NCBI GenBank assembly: GCA_963781345.1
Contig: CAWAFQ010000014.1
Coordinates: 310,001 to 374,000, forward strand
Origin: JBBRHQ01 sp963781345
GTDB lineage: Bacteria > Actinomycetota > Thermoleophilia > Solirubrobacterales > 70-9
Length of the DNA: 64,000 bases
Reading direction: 5' to 3'
Position numbers and translations under genes: made by a program. Each line of letters opens with the position of its first letter. The first letter of the stretch is position 1. A model generated the notes under the pieces. That model did no database searches, was not told the DNA's origin, and worked only from the letters and a program-made list of their open reading frames with translations. This document shows, piece after piece, positions 32,116 to 40,840 of this stretch.

Positions 32116-32955
32116 GTGTACCGAAAGCAAGTTCGCCGCCGTAGGGCGGTATTGGCTCTGCTGGTCATCAGCTCGTTCGCGCTGCTGACGGTCACCTACG
32201 GCCAGACGTCGGGTGGCTTTCAGCGCGGCGTCAGCACGGTCTTCGGGCCGCTTCAAGAAGTCGCCGACCGGGCGCTGAAGCCGGCCCGCGACCTCGTCAA
32301 CTGGGTCGACGACACCTTTGCCGCACGCGGTGAGAACGACCGCCTTCGCAGCGAGGTTCAGCAGCTGCGACGCCAGGTCGCCGCCGGCCAGGTCGCACTC
32401 CAGCGCAATGCCCAGCTGAGCAAGCTCGTCGGGCTGGCTCCGGTGATCCCGTCCGGGTATGAGACGGTGACCGGCCGGGTCATCGCCCGCTCGCCCACCA
32501 TCTGGTACTCGAGCGTGACCATCGACAAGGGGACCGGGGACGGAGTCCGAGTCGACGATCCGGTCATCAACGGCGACGGTCTCGTCGGCTCGGTCCTCTC
32601 GGCCACCGGCTCCACCGCCCAGGTGAGGCTGATCACCGATCCCGAAAGCGCCGTCACCGGAAAGGTCGTGCCCAGCGGTGTCCAGGGAGTGATCAAGCCC
32701 GAGATCGGCAACCCCGAGGGTCTCTCCCTCAGCTTCCTCGACTCCTCGAAGCGAATCGGGCGGGGTCAGACGGTGGTCACGGCCGGATGGCGCGGACAGG
32801 GCCTGTCCTCCCGCTACCCGCCGAACATCCCGGTCGGCCGCGTCACCGAGGCATCGCTGGCAGCGCAGGAGGCGAGCCAGAGGGTGCAGATGCGGCCGTT
32901 CGCGGACATGCGCAGCCTCGAGCTGCTCCAGGTCCTCACGGGCGGTAGCCGCTGA
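32116..32955 (+). CDS. mreC: Rod-shape-determining protein MreC
   Basis: 279 residues, bitopic. One membrane helix near residues 10-28 (AVLALLVISSFALLTVTYG), a coiled coil (ENDRLRSEVQQLRRQVAAGQ, residues 75-95) and a beta-rich periplasm-side domain (VTGRVIARSPTIWYSSVTID, RVDDPVINGDGLVGSVLSAT). It links MreB to the penicillin-binding protein and RodA. The start is GTG at 32116. The stop overlaps the mreD ATG by one base. Confidence 0.93.
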   Translation: MYRKQVRRRRAVLALLVISSFALLTVTYGQTSGGFQRGVSTVFGPLQEVADRALKPARDLVNWVDDTFAARGENDRLRSEVQQLRRQVAAGQVALQRNAQLSKLVGLAPVIPSGYETVTGRVIARSPTIWYSSVTIDKGTGDGVRVDDPVINGDGLVGSVLSATGSTAQVRLITDPESAVTGKVVPSGVQGVIKPEIGNPEGLSLSFLDSSKRIGRGQTVVTAGWRGQGLSSRYPPNIPVGRVTEASLAAQEASQRVQMRPFADMRSLELLQVLTGGSR

Positions 32956-33506
32956 TGATCGTCACCCCGAAGATCGGGGCGCGCCTCGTCCTGGTCGTCT
33001 TCGCGGGTGTCCTCCTGCAGCTCTCCTTCTTCTCACAGGTCGAGCTGCTGCATGTGAGCCCCGACATCCTCCCGGCGCTTGTCGTCTCGCTCGGCCTGCT
33101 CGGCGGCAGCATGACCGGGGCTGTCAGCGGCTTCTCCGTCGGCCTTCTGGTCGACTGCCTGCTGGTGGCTCCGCTGGGGGCGAGCTCGCTGGTGCTGTTG
33201 AGCGTCGGCTACCTCGCCGGCCTCTACCGCGAGCGCTTCGACATCACCAGTTCCCTGACGGCGCCGTTGCTGTGCATGGGACTGACCCTGTTCGCCGAGC
33301 TGGCCTTCGGCGCGATCCAGCTGATGCTCGGCGTCGACGCCCCCCTCAGCATCCTCGTCGTCCGCGACATCCTCGTCAAGAGCATCTACGCGTTCTTCCT
33401 CGGCTGGCCGATCTTCATCCTCATCCGCCGGATCCTGCGCCCGGCGCTGATCACCGAGCGCTCCCTGCGCCGGCGCACCCCCGGACCCACGGTGCTGGGA
33501 GCGTAG
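32955..33506 (+). CDS. mreD: Rod-shape-determining protein MreD
   Basis: 183-residue polytopic membrane protein with five to six helices (LVLVVFAGVLLQLSFFSQV, LPALVVSLGLLGGSMTGAVS, SLVLLSVGYLAGLY, LCMGLTLFAELAFGAIQLML). It is the usual partner of MreC in the elongation complex. Its ATG at 32955 overlaps the mreC stop, and mrdA begins six bases after its stop. Confidence 0.9.
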   Translation: MIVTPKIGARLVLVVFAGVLLQLSFFSQVELLHVSPDILPALVVSLGLLGGSMTGAVSGFSVGLLVDCLLVAPLGASSLVLLSVGYLAGLYRERFDITSSLTAPLLCMGLTLFAELAFGAIQLMLGVDAPLSILVVRDILVKSIYAFFLGWPIFILIRRILRPALITERSLRRRTPGPTVLGA

Positions 33507-33511
33507 GCGCG

Positions 33512-35380
33512 ATGTACATCCGCCCCGACGACAGGCGCCCCCCTCTGTATTCCGGCCTCACCCTGCGGGTCGCGATCATGGCCGGGATCGGGCTGGCTCT
33601 GTTCGCGGTCATCTTCTTCCGGCTCTGGTTCCTGCAGGTCCTCTCCGGCGACAAGTATCTCGCCGAGGCCAACAACAACCGCACCCGCGAGGTGCGCGTC
33701 CTGGCCCCTCGGGGGGAGGTCTTAGACCGCAGCGGCGGGGTGCTCGTCGGCAACCGCACATCGCTTGCCCTGCAGGTCAATCCGCAGAAGCTGCCGGCGG
33801 ACCCGGCCGAGCGTCGCCGGGAGCTGGCGCGGCTCGGCCGGCTCGCCCACATGTCGCTGCACAAGGTGCGAGTGACCCTGCGTGATGGTCTCCAGGTGTC
33901 TGCCGTCGCGCCTGTGACCCTGCGCCAGGACGTCGGTCACACCCTGATCTTCTATCTGCAGGAGAACCGGGAAAAGTTCCCCGGCGTCGAGGTCCAGTCC
34001 GTCTACATCCGGCGCTATCCGCAGGGGAGTCTCGCGGCCCACCTGCTCGGCAGCGTCGGTGAGATCGACTCGACCGAGCTGAAGCAGCCCCGCTATCGGG
34101 GCCTGAAGCCCGGGGACCAGGTCGGCAAGGGTGGTGTCGAGTACGAGTACGACCGCAATCTCGGTGGCGCTCCGGGCCTGAGCCGCTACCAGGTCGATTC
34201 GCTCGGGATCCCCACTCCGGGAGGGCAGCTGAGCTACACGCAACCCCAGCCGGGAGACAACCTCAAGCTGACGATCGACCCGGTTGTTCAGGCCGCCGGC
34301 GAGGGGGCGCTGGCGGCGAGGGGCCTGCCGGGCGGATTCGTGACCATGAACGTCCGCACCGGTGAGATCCTCGGGATGGGCTCGTTTCCCACCTACGACC
34401 CGTCCGTATTCACGCGCCCGATGACGCAGTCCCAGGTCGACGCTCTGTTCCGCGACCCGATCTCGGCGCCGCTCGCCGACCGGGCTTCCTCCGGCCTCTA
34501 TCCCACCGGCTCGACCTTCAAGCTGATCACGGCGATGGCGGCTCTCAGCAGCGGCGTGATCACGCCCTCGACGACGATCTACGACGGCGGCTCGCTGACA
34601 ATCGGCGGCGAGTCGTTCCAGAATGCCGGCGGAGCGGCCTACGGCCCGCTGACACTGGTACCGGCGCTGCAGGTGTCCTCCGACGTCTTCTTCTACACGC
34701 TCGGCCTGAAGATGTGGAACACGGGAGCCCTGCAGAGGTGGGCGTACAGGCTGGGGATCGGCCGCCCGACGGGACTCGACCTGCCGGAGCAGGCGAAGGG
34801 CCTCTTGCCGACCCGGAAGTGGCGCGACCGCCTCTACAGGAAGGGGCTGACCGACCGCCCCTGGTCGGCAGGCGACAACATCCAGCTCGCGACCGGGCAG
34901 ACCGACCTGCAGACCAATCCGCTGCAGATGGCGATCGCCTACGCGACGGTTGCCAACGGGGGAACCGTTCCGACCCCGCATGTCGGCATGGAGATCGATG
35001 ACTCCGCCGGGCGCGTCGTCCAGGAGATCGACCCCGGTCCGCGCCGCCACGTCCACATCGACCCGGGCTTCCGCTCCACCATCCTCGAGGGCCTGCACGA
35101 AGCCGCCCAGGCACCGGGCGGCACCTCCTACGGTGTCTTCGGCGGCTTCCCGATACCCGTCGCGGGCAAGACCGGCACCGCTCAGCGGCCTCCGTATGCC
35201 GACCAGTCCTGGTACATCGTCCTCTCGCCGTACCCGAACCCGAAGATCGTCACCGCGGTGACGATCGAGCAGGGCGGGTTCGGCGCCGACTCGGCCGCCC
35301 CCGCGGCGCTGTCGATCCTCTCCGCCTACTACAACGCCCGCGCCTCCTCGAGCGGCGTCAACGGCGGCAGCCCCGGATGA
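33512..35380 (+). CDS. mrdA: Penicillin-binding protein 2 (elongation transpeptidase)
   Basis: 622-residue class B PBP that cross-links lateral wall peptidoglycan. One N-terminal membrane helix (IMAGIGLALFAVIFFRLWFL) is followed by the dimerisation/anchor domain and the transpeptidase domain. Active-site motifs are STFK in SSGLYPTGSTFKLITAMA (Ser nucleophile), SSD in LQVSSDVFFYTLGLK and KTG in PVAGKTGTAQRP. The ATG at 33512 starts MYIRPDDRRPPLYSGLTLR; the longer open frame upstream is mreD read out of frame. The stop overlaps rodA. Confidence 0.95.
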   Translation: MYIRPDDRRPPLYSGLTLRVAIMAGIGLALFAVIFFRLWFLQVLSGDKYLAEANNNRTREVRVLAPRGEVLDRSGGVLVGNRTSLALQVNPQKLPADPAERRRELARLGRLAHMSLHKVRVTLRDGLQVSAVAPVTLRQDVGHTLIFYLQENREKFPGVEVQSVYIRRYPQGSLAAHLLGSVGEIDSTELKQPRYRGLKPGDQVGKGGVEYEYDRNLGGAPGLSRYQVDSLGIPTPGGQLSYTQPQPGDNLKLTIDPVVQAAGEGALAARGLPGGFVTMNVRTGEILGMGSFPTYDPSVFTRPMTQSQVDALFRDPISAPLADRASSGLYPTGSTFKLITAMAALSSGVITPSTTIYDGGSLTIGGESFQNAGGAAYGPLTLVPALQVSSDVFFYTLGLKMWNTGALQRWAYRLGIGRPTGLDLPEQAKGLLPTRKWRDRLYRKGLTDRPWSAGDNIQLATGQTDLQTNPLQMAIAYATVANGGTVPTPHVGMEIDDSAGRVVQEIDPGPRRHVHIDPGFRSTILEGLHEAAQAPGGTSYGVFGGFPIPVAGKTGTAQRPPYADQSWYIVLSPYPNPKIVTAVTIEQGGFGADSAAPAALSILSAYYNARASSSGVNGGSPG

Positions 35381-36576
35381 TGCACGCGACCCGCGCCGCC
35401 CACGCCCGCCCGGAGCCGTTCACGACCCGCCCCGGCATCGCCGAGCGCCTCGGCCTGCCCTACGTGGACGGCGTCATGGCGCTCTCCGCGATCGCCCTGA
35501 TCGGGTTCAGCATCTTCACGCTCGCCCAGGCGACGCTGGGCGACATCCCGGGTAACCGCTACTACTACGTCGAGCGCCAGGCGATCTACGCCGGTCTCGG
35601 GATCGTCGGGATGATCCTGCTGACCCGGATCGACTACTCGCGCTTTCGCGAGCTGAGGGTCGGCATCTACACATTCCTCTGCGTCAGCGTCTCGATGGTC
35701 TTCGTCTTCGGGTTCGCGGCACGCGGCTCGCGCCGTGCATTCAACCTTCCCTTCTTCAGCTTCCAGCCGTCAGAGCTCGGGAAGGTGCTTCTGGCGCTGG
35801 CCCTGGCGGGGTTCGTCATCGACGGGGCCAGGCGCGGATCGCCGGTACGCAGGACGATCCGCTATCTCGTCCTCGGGATGGCCCCCGCGGCCCTCGTTTT
35901 CCTCCAGCCCGACCTCGGGACCTCGCTGGTCTACGGGGTCATAACGCTGTCGGTCATGTTCTTCGCCGGGATCCGATGGACACACTTCGCAGTCATCGCG
36001 GCCGGGCTTATCGCTATGGTCACTGTAGTACTCGTGGTCGCCCCGATGATCGGCACACCCGTGCTGAAGGGCTATCAGGAGGAAAGGCTTACATCTTTTC
36101 TGCATCCAAGCGCGGACCCCGCGAAGGCGGGCTATCAACAGTCTCAGGCCAAGATCGCCATCGGCTCCGGTCAGAAGACCGGCCGAGGAGACAGGGCCAC
36201 ACAGACGCGGCTAGATTTCGTCCCCGAGCGCACCACCGACTTCATCTTTGCGGTGATCGGAGAGCGCTACGGGTTCATGGGGGCCGCGCTAGTCCTATCC
36301 CTATACGCCCTGCTCATCTGGCGGGCGCTGCGGGTTGTGACGCTCTCAAAGAACTTGTACGGGACCCTGGTCGCAGGCGGCATAGCCGCCATGCTGATGT
36401 TCCAGGTCTTCGTCAACGTCGGAATGAGCCTCGGGATCATGCCCATCACCGGTATTCCATTACCGCTGATGAGCTACGGAGGCTCATCCGTCCTCGCCAC
36501 ATTCCTGGCGGTGGGCATCCTTCAGAGCATTCACACGCAGGCGCGACTCAGCCAGAAGAGCCGATGGGCGTACTGA
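35377..36576 (+). CDS. rodA: RodA/FtsW-family glycosyltransferase
   Basis: 399-residue SEDS-family peptidoglycan polymerase with about ten membrane helices. Family segments include RRAFNLPFFSFQPSELGKVL, LVFLQPDLGTSLVY, the large loop ending in DFIFAVIGERYGFMGAALVL and MPITGIPLPLMSYGGSSVLA. Paired with the upstream PBP2 it forms the elongation synthase. The start is ATG at 35377, overlapping the mrdA stop; the first 35 residues are polar. The 3' part (from about 35970) has a lower share of G/C third positions than the rest. Confidence 0.94.
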   Translation: MMHATRAAHARPEPFTTRPGIAERLGLPYVDGVMALSAIALIGFSIFTLAQATLGDIPGNRYYYVERQAIYAGLGIVGMILLTRIDYSRFRELRVGIYTFLCVSVSMVFVFGFAARGSRRAFNLPFFSFQPSELGKVLLALALAGFVIDGARRGSPVRRTIRYLVLGMAPAALVFLQPDLGTSLVYGVITLSVMFFAGIRWTHFAVIAAGLIAMVTVVLVVAPMIGTPVLKGYQEERLTSFLHPSADPAKAGYQQSQAKIAIGSGQKTGRGDRATQTRLDFVPERTTDFIFAVIGERYGFMGAALVLSLYALLIWRALRVVTLSKNLYGTLVAGGIAAMLMFQVFVNVGMSLGIMPITGIPLPLMSYGGSSVLATFLAVGILQSIHTQARLSQKSRWAY

Positions 36577-36598
36577 CCCATCCACTGAGCTGAGGTAA

Positions 36599-38458
36599 AT
36601 GAAGAAGACAATTCTGGTTTCCGCGGACCGCGGCGAAACGCGCGTGGCCGTGCTCGAAGCCAAACAGCAGGGATCGAAGCGGGAGGTGGCGGAGCTCTAT
36701 GTCGAGCGCCGCGGTCGCCGCTCGATCGTAGGCAACATCTACAAGGGGAAGGTCGACAACGTCCTTCCCGGCATGGAGGCCGCCTTCGTCGACATCGGCC
36801 TCGAGAGAAACGGGTTCCTCCACGTCGACGAGATCGTCCTTCCGGGGGGCGAGCAGGCGCCGAAGCGCGGCCGCGGCAAGGGCCGCCGCATCGACGAGCT
36901 GATCAAGCCCGGCCAGGAGATCATGGTCCAGGTCGTCAAGGACCCACTGAAGACCAAGGGCGCGCGGCTTTCGATGAACGTCTCGATTGCCGGTCGCTAC
37001 CTCGTCTACGCCCCGCAGGGCAGCGGCGTCGGCGTCAGCCGCCGACTCGGCGACAGCGAGCGTGACCGCCTTCGCAAGATGGTCGACCGCACCTACGAGG
37101 GGCCCGGTGGGTTGATCGTGCGCACCGCCGCCCACGGCGCCAAGAAGACCGACTTCGTGCGAGAGATCGGCTACCTGCACAAGCTCAACGAGGTCCTCGA
37201 GCGCCGCACCACCGACGTCAAGGCGCCGGCCCTGGTCTTCCAGGAGGCGGATCTGCCGGTTCGGGTTCTGCGCGATGTCTTCCTCAGCGACTTCGAGGCG
37301 GCGATCATCGACTCCGACAAGCAGCTCGATCGCGTCACCAGCTTCTTCCAGCGCACCGCGCCGGAGCTGGTCGGAGGGGTGGAGCTCTACACCGAGCGAA
37401 CGCCACTGTTCGAGAAGTACGGAATAGACAAGGAGATCGAGTCCACCCTGAACCGCCGCGTGGACCTGCCCTCCGGCGGCTATCTGATCATCGACTACGC
37501 CGAAGCGCTGACGGTGATCGACGTCAACAGCGGCAGCTTCACCGGCCGCGGCAAGGGTGGGCTCGAGGAGACGATCACCCGCGTCAACACCGAGGCTGCC
37601 GACGAGGTCGTCAGGCAGCTGCGGCTGCGTGATATCGGCGGGATCATCGTCATCGACTTCATCGACATGGCGAGAGCGCGCAACCGCGACAAGGTCCTGA
37701 AGACCCTTCGCAAGGCGCTCGACGCCGACAAGAGCAAGAGCTATGTGGTCGAGGTCTCGCCACTCGGCCTGGTCGAGATGACGAGGCAGAACGTCACCGA
37801 CGGAGTCCGCGAGATCCTCACCGTCCGCTGCCCCACCTGCGAGGGCGAGGGCGTCGTCGTATCGGCCGAGACGGTGGCTCTGGAGGGGCTGCGGAAGCTC
37901 CATGACATAGTCGCCGAAGCCCCCAGGCCCGAGGCGTTCCTGATCCGGGTGAACCCGAAGGTTGCGGCGGAGCTGATCGATCCCGAGAGCGGGCTCACCG
38001 AGTTCGAGGCCGAGACCGGCAAGCAGTTCCACTTCGAGGGGGGAGAGGCGTTGCCGATCGACACCTTCGAGGTGGTCGAGTCCGGGAAAAGGGAGAAGAT
38101 CGAGGAGCGGGCACTTCCGTTCAAGGTCGGCGAGGAGGTCCTGGTGCAGATCGAGGAGCCTCACATGTACCACGCCGATGACGCGATCGCTCGGGTCGAC
38201 TCCTACATAGTCAGCGTCAGCGGCGGCGCGCCCTTCGTCGGCGAGCGCAAGCTGGTGCGAATCGAGAGGGTCGAGCGGGCCGCGGCCGTGGCATCGCTGC
38301 CGGGCGTCGAGCCGAGCTCGGCCAACGGCGACGGAGACGCCGCTGCGGCGGCGGCGGGCAACGGGTCCGAGCAGCTAGAATCCTCCGGCTCTGGCAGGCG
38401 CCGCCGTGGCCGCCGAGGTGGTCGCGGCCGTTCGCCCGCGACGAACACAGACGACTGA
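36599..38458 (+). CDS. rng: Ribonuclease E/G family endoribonuclease
   Basis: 619-residue RNA-processing enzyme. An S1-type RNA-binding domain lies near residues 35-130 (GNIYKGKVDNVLPGMEAAFV). The RNase H-like catalytic core has the metal-binding aspartates in ALTVIDVNSGSFTGRGKGG and GGIIVIDFIDMARARNR, and the zinc-link pair CPTCEGEGVV lies further on. The C-terminus ends in Gly/Arg-rich GRRRRGRRGGRGRSP, probably RNA-contacting. It is shorter than E. coli RNase E and lacks a long degradosome scaffold. It stands directly upstream of rplU and rpmA, a frequent arrangement. Confidence 0.94.
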   Translation: MKKTILVSADRGETRVAVLEAKQQGSKREVAELYVERRGRRSIVGNIYKGKVDNVLPGMEAAFVDIGLERNGFLHVDEIVLPGGEQAPKRGRGKGRRIDELIKPGQEIMVQVVKDPLKTKGARLSMNVSIAGRYLVYAPQGSGVGVSRRLGDSERDRLRKMVDRTYEGPGGLIVRTAAHGAKKTDFVREIGYLHKLNEVLERRTTDVKAPALVFQEADLPVRVLRDVFLSDFEAAIIDSDKQLDRVTSFFQRTAPELVGGVELYTERTPLFEKYGIDKEIESTLNRRVDLPSGGYLIIDYAEALTVIDVNSGSFTGRGKGGLEETITRVNTEAADEVVRQLRLRDIGGIIVIDFIDMARARNRDKVLKTLRKALDADKSKSYVVEVSPLGLVEMTRQNVTDGVREILTVRCPTCEGEGVVVSAETVALEGLRKLHDIVAEAPRPEAFLIRVNPKVAAELIDPESGLTEFEAETGKQFHFEGGEALPIDTFEVVESGKREKIEERALPFKVGEEVLVQIEEPHMYHADDAIARVDSYIVSVSGGAPFVGERKLVRIERVERAAAVASLPGVEPSSANGDGDAAAAAAGNGSEQLESSGSGRRRRGRRGGRGRSPATNTDD

Positions 38459-38480
38459 GAATCCCGAGACTGGAACAGAC

Positions 38481-39095
38481 ATGTATGCCGTAGTCGAAAG
38501 CGGAGGCAAGCAGTACAAGGTCGAGAAGGGCACCGCCCTGATCGTCGACCGCCTGCCCGACGCGGAGGGCGCCAAGATCAGCCTGCGCCCGGTCATGTTC
38601 CGCGACTCCGAGGTGATCGCCGATCCCTCCGGTCTCGAGAAGGTCAGGGTGGAGGCGAAGGTTGAAGAGCACCTGCGAGGTCCCAAGATCAAGATCTTCA
38701 AGTACAAGGCCAAGAAGGGCTACCGGCGCCGTGCCGGCCACCGCTCGGAGCTGACCCGGCTCGAGGTGACGGAGCTGAAGATGCTGAGCCGAAAGCCGGC
38801 GGCGTCGAAGGCGGAGCCGAAGCAGAAGGCCGAGGCCGAGCCGAAGGCGGCACCCCGAGCCTCTGGCGCCGAGGTGAAGACGGCGGCTGCGACCGAGGCC
38901 CCGACGCGGAAGCCCGCGGCGAAGAAGCCTGCGGCGAAGAAGCCGCCCGCGAAGAAGCCGGCGACGAAGGCCGCGCCGGCCAAGCCCGCGGCGAAGAAGC
39001 CTGCGGCGAAGAAGCCCGCCGCGAAGAAGTCGGCGGCGAAGAAGCCCGCGGCGAAGAAGCCGCCCGCGAAGAAGGAGGACGGCGATGGCTCATAA
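38481..39095 (+). CDS. rplU: 50S ribosomal protein L21 with long Lys/Ala tail
   Basis: The first 102 residues are a normal L21 (MYAVVESGGKQYKVEKGTAL, IKIFKYKAKKGYRRRAGHRS). The remaining 100 residues are a low-complexity tail dominated by AAKKPAAKKPPAKKPATKAA-type repeats, like the C-terminal tails of histone H1 or of some mycobacterial HU proteins. The matching DNA is a GCGAAGAAGCC repeat. The tail is probably disordered and basic, able to contact rRNA or DNA. The ATG at 38481 starts the L21 domain. The 3' end overlaps rpmA by 11 bases. Confidence 0.95.
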   Translation: MYAVVESGGKQYKVEKGTALIVDRLPDAEGAKISLRPVMFRDSEVIADPSGLEKVRVEAKVEEHLRGPKIKIFKYKAKKGYRRRAGHRSELTRLEVTELKMLSRKPAASKAEPKQKAEAEPKAAPRASGAEVKTAAATEAPTRKPAAKKPAAKKPPAKKPATKAAPAKPAAKKPAAKKPAAKKSAAKKPAAKKPPAKKEDGDGS

Positions 39096-39336
39096 GAAGG
39101 GACTCGGCTCCAGCCGCAACGGACGTGACTCGAACCCGAAGATGCTCGGCGTCAAGGTCTTCGCCGGCCAGCGCGTCAGCGGTGGCGAGATCATCGTGCG
39201 CCAGCGCGGAACCCGCTTCTGGCCGGGTGAGGGCACCGGTCTCGGCCGTGACCACACGATCTTTGCGACCCGCGCCGGTGTCGTCGATTTCGCCCCGGCC
39301 CGCCGCGGCCGCATGATCAGCGTCGTCGAGGAGTAG
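39085..39336 (+). CDS. rpmA: 50S ribosomal protein L27
   Basis: 83 residues, with the typical AHKKGLGSSRNGRDSNPKML start that reaches towards the peptidyl-transferase centre and the C-terminal DFAPARRGRMISVVEE. There is no N-terminal extension of the kind that is cleaved in Firmicutes. The ribosome binding site GAAGGAGGA lies within the last codons of rplU, and the two genes overlap by 11 bases, so they are coupled. Confidence 0.97.
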   Translation: MAHKKGLGSSRNGRDSNPKMLGVKVFAGQRVSGGEIIVRQRGTRFWPGEGTGLGRDHTIFATRAGVVDFAPARRGRMISVVEE

Positions 39337-39501
39337 CCGCAACGCCGGCATGGCCATCGGCCGTGGGGCTGGCTATCGGCCAACCACGACCGGGGCCGGC
39401 GGACCGGCCCGCGGTGGCGCTTCGATCTCCGGGGCGCCCTCACTTCCCGTCCCGATGAATATTTGCCTCCGGCGGGCCTTCGGCCCTCGGCGTCCACCTC
39501 C
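39337..39501. terminator. Hairpin-rich gap between rpmA and obgE
   Basis: The gap holds GGGCC-TTC-GGCCC (about 39474-39486), a compact five-pair hairpin with a UUC loop, and before it two near-identical GGCCATCGGCC/GGCTATCGGCC segments. The first hairpin could end the rng-rplU-rpmA transcript; there is no T-run. Confidence 0.4.
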
Positions 39502-39507
39502 TAACCT
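39502..39507 (+). promoter_or_regulatory. Leaderless -10 box (TAACCT) of obgE
   Basis: TAACCT, six bases before the ATG at 39514, supporting that start and a separate transcript from rpmA. Confidence 0.5.
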
Positions 39508-39513
39508 CCCCGC

Positions 39514-40815
39514 ATGCTGTTCGACAGAGCCAAGATCTACGTCGAGGGTGGACGTGGGGGGGACGGGTGCGTTTCCTTCAGGCGTGAGGCTCACGTACCG
39601 AAAGGCGGACCCGACGGGGGAGACGGCGGCCACGGGGGAGGTGTCGTCCTCGTCTGCGACGCCTCGCGGCGCGATCTCGGGGCCCTGCGGGGGAGCAAGC
39701 ACTTTCGCGCCGGTCGCGGGCGCCACGGGGAGGGCTCGAACCGCCACGGCGCTCGGGGAGAGGACCTGCTGATCCCGGTCGCGCCGGGTACCTCGGTGCT
39801 CGCCCTCGACGGCGCCGAGGTCGATCTGACCGAGCCGGGGCAGCTGGCGGTCGTCGCCCACGGCGGTCGCGGTGGTCATGGCAACAAGCGCTTCGCCACC
39901 TCGACCCGGCAGGCGCCGCGCTTCGCCGAGAACGGGACCGGCGGCGAGGCGGGGTGGATCGAGTTGCGGCTGCGGCTGCTCGCGGACGCCGGCCTGATCG
40001 GGCTGCCGAACGCCGGCAAGTCCTCGCTGATCGCGCGGCTGACGCGGGCGGCGCCGAAGGTCGCCGACTACCCGTTCACAACGATGGAGCCGGTCCTCGG
40101 CACAATCGAGGAGTTGGACCGCCAGGTGGTGATCGCCGATATCCCCGGCCTGATCGAGGGGGCCGCCGAGGGAGCCGGGCTCGGGCACGAGTTCCTCGCC
40201 CACGTCGAGCGCTGCGCCGTGCTCGTCCACCTCGTCGACATCGCCCCGCTGGAGGGTGACCCGGTCGACGCCTACGCCACCGTGCGGGCTGAGCTCGCCT
40301 CCTACGGGGGCGGGCTCGACGCCCTCCCCGAGATCGTCGTCCTCTCGAAAGCCGACCTCGTATCCGCGGAGCAGGCCGAGCGGGTGGCGTCTGAGTGGCG
40401 AGGCCGCGTCGGCGACCGTGTGATCGGGGTGCTCCCGGTCTCCTCGGCGACCGGCGCCGGGCTCGAGGAGCTGCGGCGGCTGATCGTCTCCTCGGTGCCC
40501 GCGGAGCTCGAGCTCCGGGCCCCCGCGCCCGCGGCGGCGCCGTCCGCAGGATTCGACGCCGAGCACCGCGTCTACAGGCCGGTCGGCGAGGGTGGCTACA
40601 GCGTCGTGCCGGAGGGCGACCGGGCCTTCCGCGTCACCGGCCGCGGGGTCGAGCTGCTGGTCGAGCGCCACGACCTCGCAAACGAGGAGGCTCTCGGCTA
40701 CCTCGAGCAGAGGCTGAAGGAGATCGGCGTCCTAGCGGCACTTCGCACGGCAGGCTTCGAGGCGGGCGACGAGATCCGGATCGGCGAGCATGAGTTCGAG
40801 CTGCACCCGGGCTGA
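39514..40815 (+). CDS. obgE: GTPase Obg/CgtA
   Basis: 433-residue GTPase involved in 50S ribosome maturation and stress control. The N-terminal Obg fold is Gly-rich (VEGGRGGDGCVSFRREAHVP, GPDGGDGGHGGGV). The G domain has G1 GLPNAGKSSL, the DYPFTTMEP switch I segment and G3 DIPGLIEGAAEGAGLGHEFL. G4 reads LSKADL where most Obg proteins have NKxD. A C-terminal OCT domain (YRPVGEGGYSVVPEGDRAFR) follows. It is the first gene of obgE-proB-proA-nadD-rsfS, a common actinobacterial order. Confidence 0.96.
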   Translation: MLFDRAKIYVEGGRGGDGCVSFRREAHVPKGGPDGGDGGHGGGVVLVCDASRRDLGALRGSKHFRAGRGRHGEGSNRHGARGEDLLIPVAPGTSVLALDGAEVDLTEPGQLAVVAHGGRGGHGNKRFATSTRQAPRFAENGTGGEAGWIELRLRLLADAGLIGLPNAGKSSLIARLTRAAPKVADYPFTTMEPVLGTIEELDRQVVIADIPGLIEGAAEGAGLGHEFLAHVERCAVLVHLVDIAPLEGDPVDAYATVRAELASYGGGLDALPEIVVLSKADLVSAEQAERVASEWRGRVGDRVIGVLPVSSATGAGLEELRRLIVSSVPAELELRAPAPAAAPSAGFDAEHRVYRPVGEGGYSVVPEGDRAFRVTGRGVELLVERHDLANEEALGYLEQRLKEIGVLAALRTAGFEAGDEIRIGEHEFELHPG

Positions 40816-40827
40816 GGGCCCGCTTCC

Positions 40828-40833
40828 TACACT
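40828..40833 (+). promoter_or_regulatory. Leaderless -10 box (TACACT) of proB
   Basis: TACACT, seven bases before the ATG at 40841, in the gap after obgE. Confidence 0.5.
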
Positions 40834-40840
40834 GCCCGCG

